Assembly (NCBI GenBank): GCA_963652075.1
Contig: CAVJRQ010000023.1
Span: forward strand, 1-36,962
Direction: 5' to 3'
DNA: 36,962 nt
Source of the DNA: Phocaeicola_A sp963652075
GTDB lineage: Bacteria; Bacteroidota; Bacteroidia; Bacteroidales; Bacteroidaceae
The notes under the pieces were generated by a model. It was not told where the DNA came from. It did no database searches and was given only the letters and a program-made list of their open reading frames with translations. Every line of letters begins with the position of its first letter. Within the stretch, counting starts at the first letter, position 1. This document shows positions 23,292-30,665 of the stretch, piece after piece. Both the position numbers and the translations under genes were made by a program.

Positions 23292-25283
23292 ATGATAGAC
23301 CAAGCAACGATAGACCGAATATTGGACGCGGCGCAGATTGTCGACGTGGTGTCTGAGTTTGTGACCCTCCGCAAACGGGGAGTCAACTACATCGGTCTGT
23401 GCCCGTTCCACAACGAGAAGACACCGTCGTTCAGCGTCTCCCCGTCCAAAGGTCTGTGCAAGTGTTTCTCCTGTGGCAAGGGAGGCAATGTGGTCCACTT
23501 CATCATGGAGCACGAACAGATGTCCTACTACGAGGCACTGAAGTACCTGGCCAAGAAATACAGCATCGAAATAAAGGAACGCGAACTGACCTCGGAAGAG
23601 AAACTGGCGCAGAGTATGCGTGAGAGCATGTTCGTGGCCAACGAATTCGCCCGCAACTACTTTCAGGACATTCTCTATAACCACCCGGAAGGAATGACCA
23701 TCGGCATGACCTACTTCCGGCAACGCGGATTCCGGGACGACATCATCAAGAAGTTCCAGTTGGGCTATTGTCTGAACCAACCCGATGCCTTTGCCAAAGA
23801 GGCCATTGCCAAGGGATACGACAAAGAATATTTGATAAAGACAGGGCTCTGCTACGAAAGGGAGAACGGCGCGTTGCGCGACCGCTTTTGGGGACGTGTC
23901 ATCTTCCCCGTGCATACGCTGTCGGGCAAAATCGTCGCCTTTGGCGGACGTGTGCTAAAGACCGATTCCAAGACCGCCAAGTATGTCAACTCTCCCGAGT
24001 CCGAGATTTACCACAAGAGCAACGAACTCTATGGCATCTACTTTGCCAAGCAGGCCATCGTGAAGCAAGACCGTTGCTTCCTGGTAGAGGGCTATACGGA
24101 TGTCATCAGCATGCACCAGTCGGGTGTGGAAAACGTGGTGGCCTCATCAGGCACCTCACTGACACAGGGACAGATACGCCTCATTCACCGGTTTACCAAC
24201 AACATCACCGTACTCTACGACGGAGATATGGCAGGCATTAAGGCTTCCATACGAGGCATCGACATGCTGTTGGAAGAGGGTATGAACATCAAAGTGGTAT
24301 TGTTGCCCGACGGGGACGACCCGGACAGTTTTGCGCGCAAACACAACGCCACCGATTATCAGAACTACATCAATGCGCATGAGGTGGATTTCATCCGCTT
24401 CAAGACCAACCTGTTGCTGTCCGATGCCGGCAACGACCCCATCAAACGGGCTGGACTGATAGCGGACATTGTGAAGAGCATCGCCGTGATACCCGATGGC
24501 ATCATACGGTCAGTCTATACCCATGAATGCAGCCAGTTGCTGCAGGTAGAAGAGAGGTTGTTGGTCGACGAGATAAAAAAGAAAAGGCTGGAAAAGAACA
24601 CCAAGGGTGACAATGCCCCGAAAGAGACCCAAGTCACCGAACAGGCCGTGACGGAAGGCAGCGGAGAACAGCCCGCTCCACCGACAAATGACGGAGAGCC
24701 CGTCGCTACGTCCATCCCCACTGGAGGACTCAACAAATTCTATTCGTTGGAGAAGGATATCATCAGCGCCATCGTACGCTATGGCGAACAGGTTATCGTG
24801 CAGGATACCGAGAACAACCAACCCGTGACCGCCATCGAGTATGTCTACTATAGCCTGAAGAATGACGAGTTGCAGTTGGAGAATCCGCTCTTCCGACAAG
24901 TGTTGGAAGAGTCCATACAACACTTGCACGACGAGTGCTTCACGGCTCACGGGTATTTCTCGTCACACCCCGACCCGAACATCAGTCGGTTGGCTGCCGA
25001 CTTAGCCATCGACCGCTACCAGCTCAGTAAGTATCACTCGAAGAACAAGAAGATTTTCTCTGACCAGGAACGGCTGCACGAACTCATTCCCCAATTGATG
25101 TGCGAATACAAGTATGCGGTCATCAAAGAGGCTTGCGACCAGATGAAGAAGCAGCTGCAAAACCCCGATACCTGCAACGACCCGGAACGGCTCGCCGCCA
25201 CCTTAAAACAGATTAAGGAGTGGCAAAGCATCTTACAGGAGATAGGTAAGCTGACCGGTGAGCGTACGCTGACAACGAACTGA
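23292..25283 (+). CDS. dnaG: DNA primase
   Basis: Synthesises RNA primers at the replication fork. In its 663 residues the CHC2 zinc finger has Cys37, His40, Cys58 and Cys61 (C-x2-H-x17-C-x2-C). The RNA polymerase core follows, with RFWGRVIFPV and the TOPRIM motifs LVEGYTDV and LYDGDMAG. After about residue 430 there is a Pro/Thr/Glu-rich linker (KGDNAPKETQ to TSIPTGG). A helical C-terminal domain of roughly 190 residues, the usual helicase-binding position, ends the protein. It is the last gene of the rpoN-ispG-dnaG run. A small gccg/cggc hairpin at 25303-25317 follows the stop. Confidence 0.96.
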   Translation: MIDQATIDRILDAAQIVDVVSEFVTLRKRGVNYIGLCPFHNEKTPSFSVSPSKGLCKCFSCGKGGNVVHFIMEHEQMSYYEALKYLAKKYSIEIKERELTSEEKLAQSMRESMFVANEFARNYFQDILYNHPEGMTIGMTYFRQRGFRDDIIKKFQLGYCLNQPDAFAKEAIAKGYDKEYLIKTGLCYERENGALRDRFWGRVIFPVHTLSGKIVAFGGRVLKTDSKTAKYVNSPESEIYHKSNELYGIYFAKQAIVKQDRCFLVEGYTDVISMHQSGVENVVASSGTSLTQGQIRLIHRFTNNITVLYDGDMAGIKASIRGIDMLLEEGMNIKVVLLPDGDDPDSFARKHNATDYQNYINAHEVDFIRFKTNLLLSDAGNDPIKRAGLIADIVKSIAVIPDGIIRSVYTHECSQLLQVEERLLVDEIKKKRLEKNTKGDNAPKETQVTEQAVTEGSGEQPAPPTNDGEPVATSIPTGGLNKFYSLEKDIISAIVRYGEQVIVQDTENNQPVTAIEYVYYSLKNDELQLENPLFRQVLEESIQHLHDECFTAHGYFSSHPDPNISRLAADLAIDRYQLSKYHSKNKKIFSDQERLHELIPQLMCEYKYAVIKEACDQMKKQLQNPDTCNDPERLAATLKQIKEWQSILQEIGKLTGERTLTTN

Positions 25284-25304
25284 GCGTGACAGGTTCCCCT
25301 CCGG

Positions 25305-25587
25305 CCGGAATCTTCGGCTCAGTTCGAAAACCGGGAGGCGATTATTCGGTTAAAAAGTCCGTTCGTTCAGAGATACACCTTACGTGTGTCCACGCAAGTA
25401 CTTACGATGGCTCACGTAAGTACTTACGTTGCCCGATGTAAGTACTTACGTTGGCAGGTGCAACTGCTTGCGTCATCCGGGCTGATTTCCCATACACTTT
25501 TTCTCTTCGTTAACTGAAACGGTAGACACGCTAAATTGAGCCTTACTGAAATAGCCACCGGGTTTTCGGACTGACCCGGAATCTTCG
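25305..25587. repeat. Inverted-repeat-bounded element between dnaG and folE
   Basis: This 283-bp element fills the gap between two convergent genes. It is flanked by a 12-bp direct repeat, ccggaatcttcg (25305-25316 and 25576-25587). Just inside are imperfect inverted copies of one block: left 25320-25353 and right 25554-25573 on the minus strand. The left block matches 36805-36838 at 31 of 34 positions. The right block matches 36801-36824 exactly over 24 bp (25554-25577). An aaagtccgttcgttc block (25354-25368) is identical at 36874-36888. The palindromic array lies at the centre. No ORF of note is present. It could be a MITE-like or other mobile repeat; this is inferred from structure alone. 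Confidence 0.75.
25373..25482. repeat. 22-bp tandem array of a GTAAGTACTTAC palindrome
   Basis: The core aagtacttacg occurs at 25396-25406, 25418-25428 and 25440-25450, exactly 22 bp apart each time. The middle unit sits in a perfect 16-bp palindrome (acgtaagtacttacgt, 25414-25429). Degenerate units lie in phase on both sides: cttacgtg near 25379 and caactgcttgcg at 25461-25472. The array therefore spans about five units. The 9-11 bp between cores is also partly conserved (ttgcccgat, ttggcaggt). The period is close to two helical turns, placing all cores on one face of the DNA. Confidence 0.85.
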
Positions 25588-25593
25588 ATTTCA

Positions 25594-26187
25594 CTAACTG
25601 TTGTGATGGATGAGGTTCATGAACTCCTCACGGGTAGTGGCGCGATTGAAGGCTCCGGTGAAGTCGGAGGTAGTGGTGATTGAGTTCTGTTTTTCCACAC
25701 CCCGCATCTGCATGCACATGTGGCGTGCCTCCACAACCACCATCACGCCCAAGGGATTGAGCGTTTCCTGTATGCACTCGCGAATCTGCAGCGTCATGCG
25801 TTCCTGCACCTGCAGACGGTGAGCGAAGATGTCCACCACACGGGCTATCTTGCTCAGTCCGGTAATGTAACCGTTGGGGATGTAAGCCACGTGCGCCTTG
25901 CCGTAGAATGGCAACATATGGTGTTCGCACAGGGAGAAGAAATCAATATCTTTCACAATGACCATCTGGCTATAGTCTTCCTTAAACTTGGCGGAGTTGA
26001 GGACGGCTTTCGGATCCATCCGGTAACCTTTTGTCAAGGTCAGCATCGCCTTGGCTACCCGCTCGGGGGTCTTCAGCAGTCCCTCGCGCGAAGTATCCTC
26101 GCCCAAGATAGACAAGATTGCCTTGTAGTGTGCTTGCAGTTGCTCCACCTTCGTGGGGTCGAGCTCCATATTTTCCATCTGTATCAT
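25594..26187 (-). CDS. folE: GTP cyclohydrolase I
   Basis: A zinc enzyme that converts GTP to 7,8-dihydroneopterin triphosphate, the first step of folate/pterin synthesis. The 197 residues contain EDTSREGLLKTPERVAKAM, then SLCEHHMLPFYGKAHVAYIPNGYITGLSKIARV (key pieces CEHHMLPF and GLSKIARV), QVQERMTLQI, and VVEARHMCMQMRG. The Cys of CEHH, its His and the Cys of HMCM provide the zinc ligands. Either M1 or M4 (MENMELD) could be the start. It begins 3 bp after the SPOR gene, on the same strand, and its end abuts the intergenic repeat element. Confidence 0.96.
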   Translation of the reverse strand: MIQMENMELDPTKVEQLQAHYKAILSILGEDTSREGLLKTPERVAKAMLTLTKGYRMDPKAVLNSAKFKEDYSQMVIVKDIDFFSLCEHHMLPFYGKAHVAYIPNGYITGLSKIARVVDIFAHRLQVQERMTLQIRECIQETLNPLGVMVVVEARHMCMQMRGVEKQNSITTTSDFTGAFNRATTREEFMNLIHHNS

Positions 26188-26190
26188 TGT

Positions 26191-26658
26191 TTAATAGTGT
26201 ATGTTTACCTGACTGCGAACGATAGAAACTTCACGGAACGAGCCGGTGGCTTTCAGCTTGCGCATCACGGCATCCGCCTCTTCGATGCTACAGAAGTCAC
26301 CCACGCGGCAGAGCCATCTGGGGTTCACGAAGTGGGTATAGACGACGAATTCGGGGAAGAGTTCCTTCACCTTATCCGCCATGGCATTGGCCTCGTTGCG
26401 TGCTGAGCGAGAGTTGTTGCCGGCATACACCTGCACCCGATAGCCGTTCACCTTCAGAGCCGTTTTGTTTTCCGTGTCACCCAAAGCGAGCGAAGTGACC
26501 GGTCTGCCCAACAGGTTTGTCAGGGCGGTGTCCTGCACCAGGGTCACTGTACCTTCTCCCGCACGACGCGTTTTCAAATCGTCCACAATGGATTGCTGGG
26601 CGAAGACGCTACATACGCTTGCCAACAATACACATACAGTTGTCTCTATACGTTTCAT
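26191..26658 (-). CDS. SPOR domain-containing exported protein
   Basis: A 155-residue secreted protein with a signal peptide (about 1-20, TTVCVLLASVCSVFAQ). The C-terminal part (about 70-150) is a SPOR domain: GYRVQVYAGNNSRSARNEA, then VYTHFVNPRWLCRVGDF, and a final REVSIVRSQV strand. SPOR domains bind denuded glycan strands of peptidoglycan, often at division sites. The N-terminal mature region (about 20-68) has no domain I recognise. It is placed between tpiA and folE and is coupled to folE (3-bp gap). A hairpin separates it from tpiA. Confidence 0.9.
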   Translation of the reverse strand: MKRIETTVCVLLASVCSVFAQQSIVDDLKTRRAGEGTVTLVQDTALTNLLGRPVTSLALGDTENKTALKVNGYRVQVYAGNNSRSARNEANAMADKVKELFPEFVVYTHFVNPRWLCRVGDFCSIEEADAVMRKLKATGSFREVSIVRSQVNIHY

Positions 26659-26706
26659 GTTCTTTTGCCAGTTAAATATGATACCCTTTCATTTCATCTC
26701 TTTGAA

Positions 26707-26740
26707 TGGGCTACAGACCCGAAAGGAGGTCTGTAGCCCA
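26707..26740. terminator. 13-bp perfect hairpin between tpiA and SPOR gene
   Basis: tgggctacagacc (26707-26719) and ggtctgtagccca (26728-26740) form a perfect 13-bp stem with an 8-base loop. On the minus strand the next bases are ttcaaagag, so the T-run is weak. It may terminate tpiA partially or stabilise its 3' end. Confidence 0.6.
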
Positions 26741-26767
26741 CATCTATTTCCGTACGCTTTCAGCTGC

Positions 26768-27526
26768 TTATTTGAACGCGTCGATGATACCCTTGAAGTC
26801 GGCAGCTTTCAGAGCGGCTCCACCAATCAGACCGCCATCCACGTCGGGGTTGGCGAAGAGTTCCTTGGCATTGGAGGGCTTGCAGCTTCCACCATAGAGG
26901 ATAGACGTGTTCTCCGCTACCTCCTTGCCATACTTGTCAGCGATGGTCGAACGGATGTAAGCGTGGATTTCCTGAGCCTGCTGGGCGGTTGCCGTCTTGC
27001 CGGTACCGATAGCCCATACGGGTTCGTAAGCCAGGATAATCTTGGAGAAATCCTCTGCAGAGAGGTCGTAGAGAGAGCCAGCCAACTGATTGTAGACAAC
27101 CTCGTTCTGCTTGCCAGCCTCACGCTCTTCGAGCACCTCGCCGATGCAGAAGATAGGAGTCAGCCCGTTGGCCAAAGCCAAAGCGACTTTCTCTTTCAGG
27201 ATTTCGGGAGTCTCGTGATAGTAAGCGCGACGCTCCGAGTGACCCAGGATTACATATTTGGCACCGGTAGATTTCACCATTTCGGCAGATACCTCACCCG
27301 TGTAAGCACCGGACACCTTGTCGGCACAGTTCTCAGCACCCACGCCAATCAGTTTGGCATCCACCAACGGAGTGACAGAAGCCAAGTGGATAAACGGTGT
27401 GCAGATTACCACATCACAGTTGGGTTTGTCAGCCTGCAACATCTCATTCAGTTCTTTTGCCAAAGCAATGCCTTCCTGAAGATTCTTGTTCATCTTCCAG
27501 TTTCCGGCAACAATGTTCTTTCTCAT
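26768..27526 (-). CDS. tpiA: Triosephosphate isomerase
   Basis: A glycolytic TIM-barrel enzyme interconverting dihydroxyacetone phosphate and glyceraldehyde 3-phosphate. In 252 residues the catalytic set is complete: Lys11 (AGNWKMN), His96 (ILGHSERR) and Glu168 (AYEPVWAIGTG), with the flexible loop 6 following. ILYGGSCKP and DGGLIGGAAL form the phosphate-binding end. The start is ATG. It is preceded 27 bp upstream by the BT_3928-like gene on the same strand and is likely transcribed with it and the DUF1599 gene. Confidence 0.97.
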   Translation of the reverse strand: MRKNIVAGNWKMNKNLQEGIALAKELNEMLQADKPNCDVVICTPFIHLASVTPLVDAKLIGVGAENCADKVSGAYTGEVSAEMVKSTGAKYVILGHSERRAYYHETPEILKEKVALALANGLTPIFCIGEVLEEREAGKQNEVVYNQLAGSLYDLSAEDFSKIILAYEPVWAIGTGKTATAQQAQEIHAYIRSTIADKYGKEVAENTSILYGGSCKPSNAKELFANPDVDGGLIGGAALKAADFKGIIDAFK

Positions 27527-27553
27527 TTTTAGTAAACCTTTAAAAATTAAATT

Positions 27554-28834
27554 CTATTTCTGTTTATTCATTCGCTTGACCAGTATCCTATCCACCAAGA
27601 CAAGCAAGGCGAAGGGGATAAAGAACCACGCCAACACGACAGCCACCTTGCGAGTGACGCTGGATGGGGTGATATGCGCCAAGGGCAGTTTGTCCAATGC
27701 CCCATTCAGTTCATACTCATCGGGCAAGGAACTGCAGCTCCACTTGTTGATGACCGTCCCGTGTCGGAGCAACAACAGTCCCGGGTTAGAGCGTACCATG
27801 GTCTTCAGCGTGGATTCGTCCGTTTCGCAGAACGGGTACTCAGCTCCCGTCCGCTCACGCCATTGCTCCACCTCCTCGTTGGACGAGGCAGTGACGCAAT
27901 AGAACGGATAACCGTATTCCACACTGTAATCGTATATTTCGTTAATCAAATCGATGTATCCTTCGTCCGCCTTGTTGAGCCAGGGAGAGATGAGCAGGAA
28001 GGTATATCGGTCATCTTCCAGTATCTGCTCAGAGATACGCTCGCCCGTCTCGTTCAACGTGATGGAGAAATCGAGGATGGGCGGTTGGTAGCCTTCTTCC
28101 TTCAGCACAGTCTTCGCCTCCACCATAGTCCAAGTGCTGTCGGGATAATTGTCCACTGTAAATTCCTTGCGCACGCCCTCTTTCTCCATCACATAGACCA
28201 CATCGTAGACAGGAGCCTTCTCGCCTTCGGGTATCCGCATACCTTCCTGAATGTTGGCACCGATATGATAGGGACTGAAGTCGAACACCGGCAGGTAGTA
28301 ATAGCTGTATCCAGCCAAGGCAAAGACAAACAGGATGGTGTAGATGGAAGCCAACCACTGGCTTTTGGTACTGATAATCCGCAACTGCAGGTCAGACCAC
28401 TTGAACAGAGAGACCGCTCCAACCAGGAAGATGAGGTTCTTGCCGAATGTCTCCCAGTTGGTCAGTTTGATGACGTCGCCAAAGCAACCGCATTCTTCAA
28501 TCGGATTGGCTATGGCCAAATAGAGCGTAAGGGGAGTCATCACCGCCAAAAAAGCCAACAAGACAATTGCGGTAAACTTGCGACGGATGCCGAGAAGCAG
28601 GTAGACACCCACGGAGAACTCGAACACACCCAACAGAACGGCACAAAAGAGCGGGACAATCTCCGGGAAATAGTCCGACAGCCCGAACGCCTTGAAGTAC
28701 TCCTCCACCTTGTAGAACGTTCCCCAAGGGTCGTTGACCTTGATAAAACCGGAGAAGATGAAGACTATCGACAGACCCGCCTTACAAAGATTGGTCCAGG
28801 CTTTCAGTATCCTATTTTTCGTGCTACTCTCCAA
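27554..28834 (-). CDS. DoxX/BT_3928-like membrane protein with thioredoxin-like part
   Basis: A 426-residue membrane protein of the BT_3928 type. The N-terminal part (about 15-150) is a four-helix DoxX/MauE-like module with the Cys-containing ECGCFGDVIKLTNW segment (about 113-126). After another helix (about 160-180), residues about 200-370 form a soluble region. It resembles a thioredoxin-like fold (YTFLLISPWLNKAD, then FYCVTASS and NPGLLLLRHGTVINKW), without a CxxC pair. A last membrane helix lies near 395-415. Function is unknown; DoxX relatives are tied to redox chemistry. Its start overlaps the DUF1599 gene end by 11 bp. Confidence 0.85.
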   Translation of the reverse strand: MESSTKNRILKAWTNLCKAGLSIVFIFSGFIKVNDPWGTFYKVEEYFKAFGLSDYFPEIVPLFCAVLLGVFEFSVGVYLLLGIRRKFTAIVLLAFLAVMTPLTLYLAIANPIEECGCFGDVIKLTNWETFGKNLIFLVGAVSLFKWSDLQLRIISTKSQWLASIYTILFVFALAGYSYYYLPVFDFSPYHIGANIQEGMRIPEGEKAPVYDVVYVMEKEGVRKEFTVDNYPDSTWTMVEAKTVLKEEGYQPPILDFSITLNETGERISEQILEDDRYTFLLISPWLNKADEGYIDLINEIYDYSVEYGYPFYCVTASSNEEVEQWRERTGAEYPFCETDESTLKTMVRSNPGLLLLRHGTVINKWSCSSLPDEYELNGALDKLPLAHITPSSVTRKVAVVLAWFFIPFALLVLVDRILVKRMNKQK

Positions 28835-29366
28835 ACTCCAGCTTTATCAGTCCGAATACGGAATAGTTTATCATATCCATATAGTTGGCATCGATTCCTT
28901 CGGAAACGATTGTCTTGCCCTGATGCCCCTCAATCTGTTTAGTCCGGTAAATCTTTGTCAATATCAAATCGGTGTAGGAGCTGATACGCATCGAGCGCCA
29001 AGCCTCATCATAGTCGTGGTTCTTGGCAATCATCAGTTCCAATGCTTTTTGGGCGTACTTGTCGTAATACTCCAACGCACGCTCCACGTTCATGTCGTCT
29101 GTGTCGGCGTAGCCAAGCTCAAGCTGTATCAGTCCCACGATGCCGTAGTTGACAATGGCCATAAACTCAGGGCGTATGCCTTCGTCCACCATAGCCACGC
29201 CTTTCGTCTCCAGGCTGCGTATGCGGTTGGCTTTGATGAAGATTTGGTCGGTCACCGAAGTGGGACGCATGATGCGCCACGAAGCGCCGTAATCCTGTAG
29301 CTTATTGGCAAACACCTCACGGCACTGTTGGATAATATTCTCAAATTGCTTGTTTGTATCGCTCAT
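28824..29366 (-). CDS. DUF1599 protein with two repeats
   Basis: A 180-residue soluble protein made of two copies of one domain. Repeat 1 is about 14-80 (KLQDYGASWRIMR, TDQIFIKANRIRSLE, NYGIVGLIQLELG). Repeat 2 is about 107-179 (KNHDYDEAWRSMR, TDLILTKIYRTKQIE, NYSVFGLIKLEFG). The shared pattern, DY-x2-(A/S)WR-x-MR then TD-x-I then NY-x-(I/V)-x-GLI-x-LE-x-G, defines DUF1599. That family has been grouped with nucleotide-modification-associated domains, but no activity is established to my knowledge. The gene heads the unit with BT_3928-like, tpiA, SPOR and folE. Its -7 box is at 29386-29393. Confidence 0.85.
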   Translation of the reverse strand: MSDTNKQFENIIQQCREVFANKLQDYGASWRIMRPTSVTDQIFIKANRIRSLETKGVAMVDEGIRPEFMAIVNYGIVGLIQLELGYADTDDMNVERALEYYDKYAQKALELMIAKNHDYDEAWRSMRISSYTDLILTKIYRTKQIEGHQGKTIVSEGIDANYMDMINYSVFGLIKLEFGE

Positions 29367-29385
29367 ATTCGAAATAGATTGCTTG

Positions 29386-29393
29386 CAAAAGTA
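29386..29393 (-). promoter_or_regulatory. Putative -7 box for the DUF1599-tpiA unit
   Basis: The minus strand reads TACTTTTG, a TAnnTTTG match, 19 bp before the ATG at 29366. It begins only a few bases after the T-run of the preceding terminator, so terminator and promoter are packed together. Confidence 0.5.
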
Positions 29394-29399
29394 CGAAAA

Positions 29400-29432
29400 A
29401 AAGAGTCGGCAAAGAAACTTTGCCGACTCTTT
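29400..29432 (-). terminator. Rho-independent terminator of the M23 gene
   Basis: A perfect 15-bp stem, aaagagtcggcaaag (29400-29414) with its complement (29418-29432), has a 3-base loop. On the minus strand it runs into a long T-tract. It sits 20 bp after the M23 stop. Confidence 0.88.
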
Positions 29433-29452
29433 CCTGTATAATGTTCAATAAT

Positions 29453-30331
29453 TTACGAGCAACGGAGTACCTGACCCAATCTGAGAACCGTCGTGCGTTT
29501 GATTCGGTTGAGCTTGCACAACTGGTCAATCGTGGTTCCCTGGCGCTTGGCAATCTTCGACAAGGTGTCACCCGACTTCACTTTGTAGTAAACAATCTCG
29601 CCACTGTCGTTTCCTCCCGCCGCAGATGTCTTGGAAGCTACGCTACGCGAAGCGCCGCGTTTGCGATAAGTCCACGTGTCCGCCACCACATCCTGGTTGG
29701 GGAAGTCGAAGAGCAGTTCGGGATTGATGGCTTGACCCAAGAAACGCGTCTCGAAGTGCAAGTGAGAACCCGTGGAACGTCCGGTGTTACCACCGAGACC
29801 AATCACGTCACCGGCTCTGACAAATTCATCCTCCGCAACGAGTTGTTTCGACAAGTGTCCGTAGACGGTCTCCAAACCATTCTCATGCCGGATGACCACA
29901 TACTTGCCGTATCCCTTGCGCTCGTACTTCACGATGCGCACCTTTCCGTCGAACGCGGCACGGATGGTATCGCCGATATAGACCTTCAAGTCCAAGCCGT
30001 AGTGCATACGGCGACGGCGCGGTCCATACTTGGAGGTTATCTTTCTACTGTCAGTAGGCATATAGAAACCCGTGAGATTGATGAGGAAAGTATCCGGAAT
30101 GGCCACATTGCCATAAGAGTGGACGTATCGGTTGTCCCAATTGGGATAAATGCTGTAGGCGGGATAGAGCGACTGCTCAAATTGAATCTGGCGTTGCAAT
30201 GCCACGGAGTCAATCGTTCTCGTCTTCTTGTCTATCGGTGCCTGACTTGCAAGCAAGTCCTGACCGACAGCATTGACTCCGACAAAGCTCAGTGCAACAA
30301 CCGAAAATAGTTTCAGGTATTTTAGAATCAT
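29453..30331 (-). CDS. M23 peptidoglycan endopeptidase with LysM domain
   Basis: A 292-residue exported cell-wall hydrolase. The signal peptide (about 1-22, LKLFSVVALSFVGVNAVG) precedes a linker. An M23 LytM-type domain (about 95-215) has the zinc ligands in HYGLDL, the VYGHLS motif and SHLHFE. A C-terminal LysM (about 245-291, VKSGDTLSKIAKRQGTT) binds glycan. It probably cuts peptide cross-links in the periplasm. The longer frame to 30376 adds 15 residues. The ATG at 30331 is chosen because AGGAG lies 10 bp before it and the signal peptide begins there. A strong terminator follows. Confidence 0.93.
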   Translation of the reverse strand: MILKYLKLFSVVALSFVGVNAVGQDLLASQAPIDKKTRTIDSVALQRQIQFEQSLYPAYSIYPNWDNRYVHSYGNVAIPDTFLINLTGFYMPTDSRKITSKYGPRRRRMHYGLDLKVYIGDTIRAAFDGKVRIVKYERKGYGKYVVIRHENGLETVYGHLSKQLVAEDEFVRAGDVIGLGGNTGRSTGSHLHFETRFLGQAINPELLFDFPNQDVVADTWTYRKRGASRSVASKTSAAGGNDSGEIVYYKVKSGDTLSKIAKRQGTTIDQLCKLNRIKRTTVLRLGQVLRCS

Positions 30332-30496
30332 TCGTTTATTTCTCCTTCTATTGTTCTCGCCGCAAGCATGGAACAACGCTTGCGAGGCGTGATATTCACT
30401 TATAAACCGCCCTCCAACACTCCCGTTGACTCTTCATCTTGGGATTACAGAAGTCCAAAAGAGCGACCCTTGTACTTTCAAAAACGTTCAAAGGTA
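30332..30496 (-). promoter_or_regulatory. -7 box and long leader of the M23 gene
   Basis: The minus strand reads TACCTTTG at 30489-30496, a TAnnTTTG match that would give a leader of about 150 nt. Near its end, cgcaagc (30361-30367) and gcttgcg (30378-30384) form a 7-bp hairpin shortly before the AGGAG site, and an in-frame upstream ATG lies at 30376. Leader-based control is possible but unproven. Confidence 0.4.
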
Positions 30497-30665
30497 AACA
30501 AAATCCCTTAGAAGAACCAAGCCTTTAACCATATTTTTCCGTTGGACTGCACGGAATCCGTAAGGTTCATTGCGCTGAATCCGCATACCACAAAGCGTTT
30601 GGGCGATGCACATGTTTTACAACATGTTTTGGTTTCCACATTGTCTATGGAAGCTATTTTAACGT
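30497..30665. other. Non-coding gap between recG end and M23 promoter
   Basis: No gene or recognised RNA is seen. A weak inverted repeat, catgtt/aacatg around ttac (about 30611-30625), is present without a T-run. The 335-bp gap as a whole suggests the M23 gene is transcribed separately from recG. Confidence 0.4.

Noticed and set aside
22221..23915. 564-residue open frame antisense to ispG and dnaG
   Set aside because: Both sense genes have full family motifs. The antisense translation is His/Val/Gln-rich with no recognisable domain and arises from codon bias.
25373..25482. CRISPR array
   Set aside because: Repeats are only 11-14 bp, palindromic, with similar rather than unique spacers of about 9-11 bp, and no cas gene is near.
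27674..28942. 422-residue open frame antisense to the BT_3928-like gene
   Set aside because: The sense product has clear membrane helices and family features; the antisense one has none.
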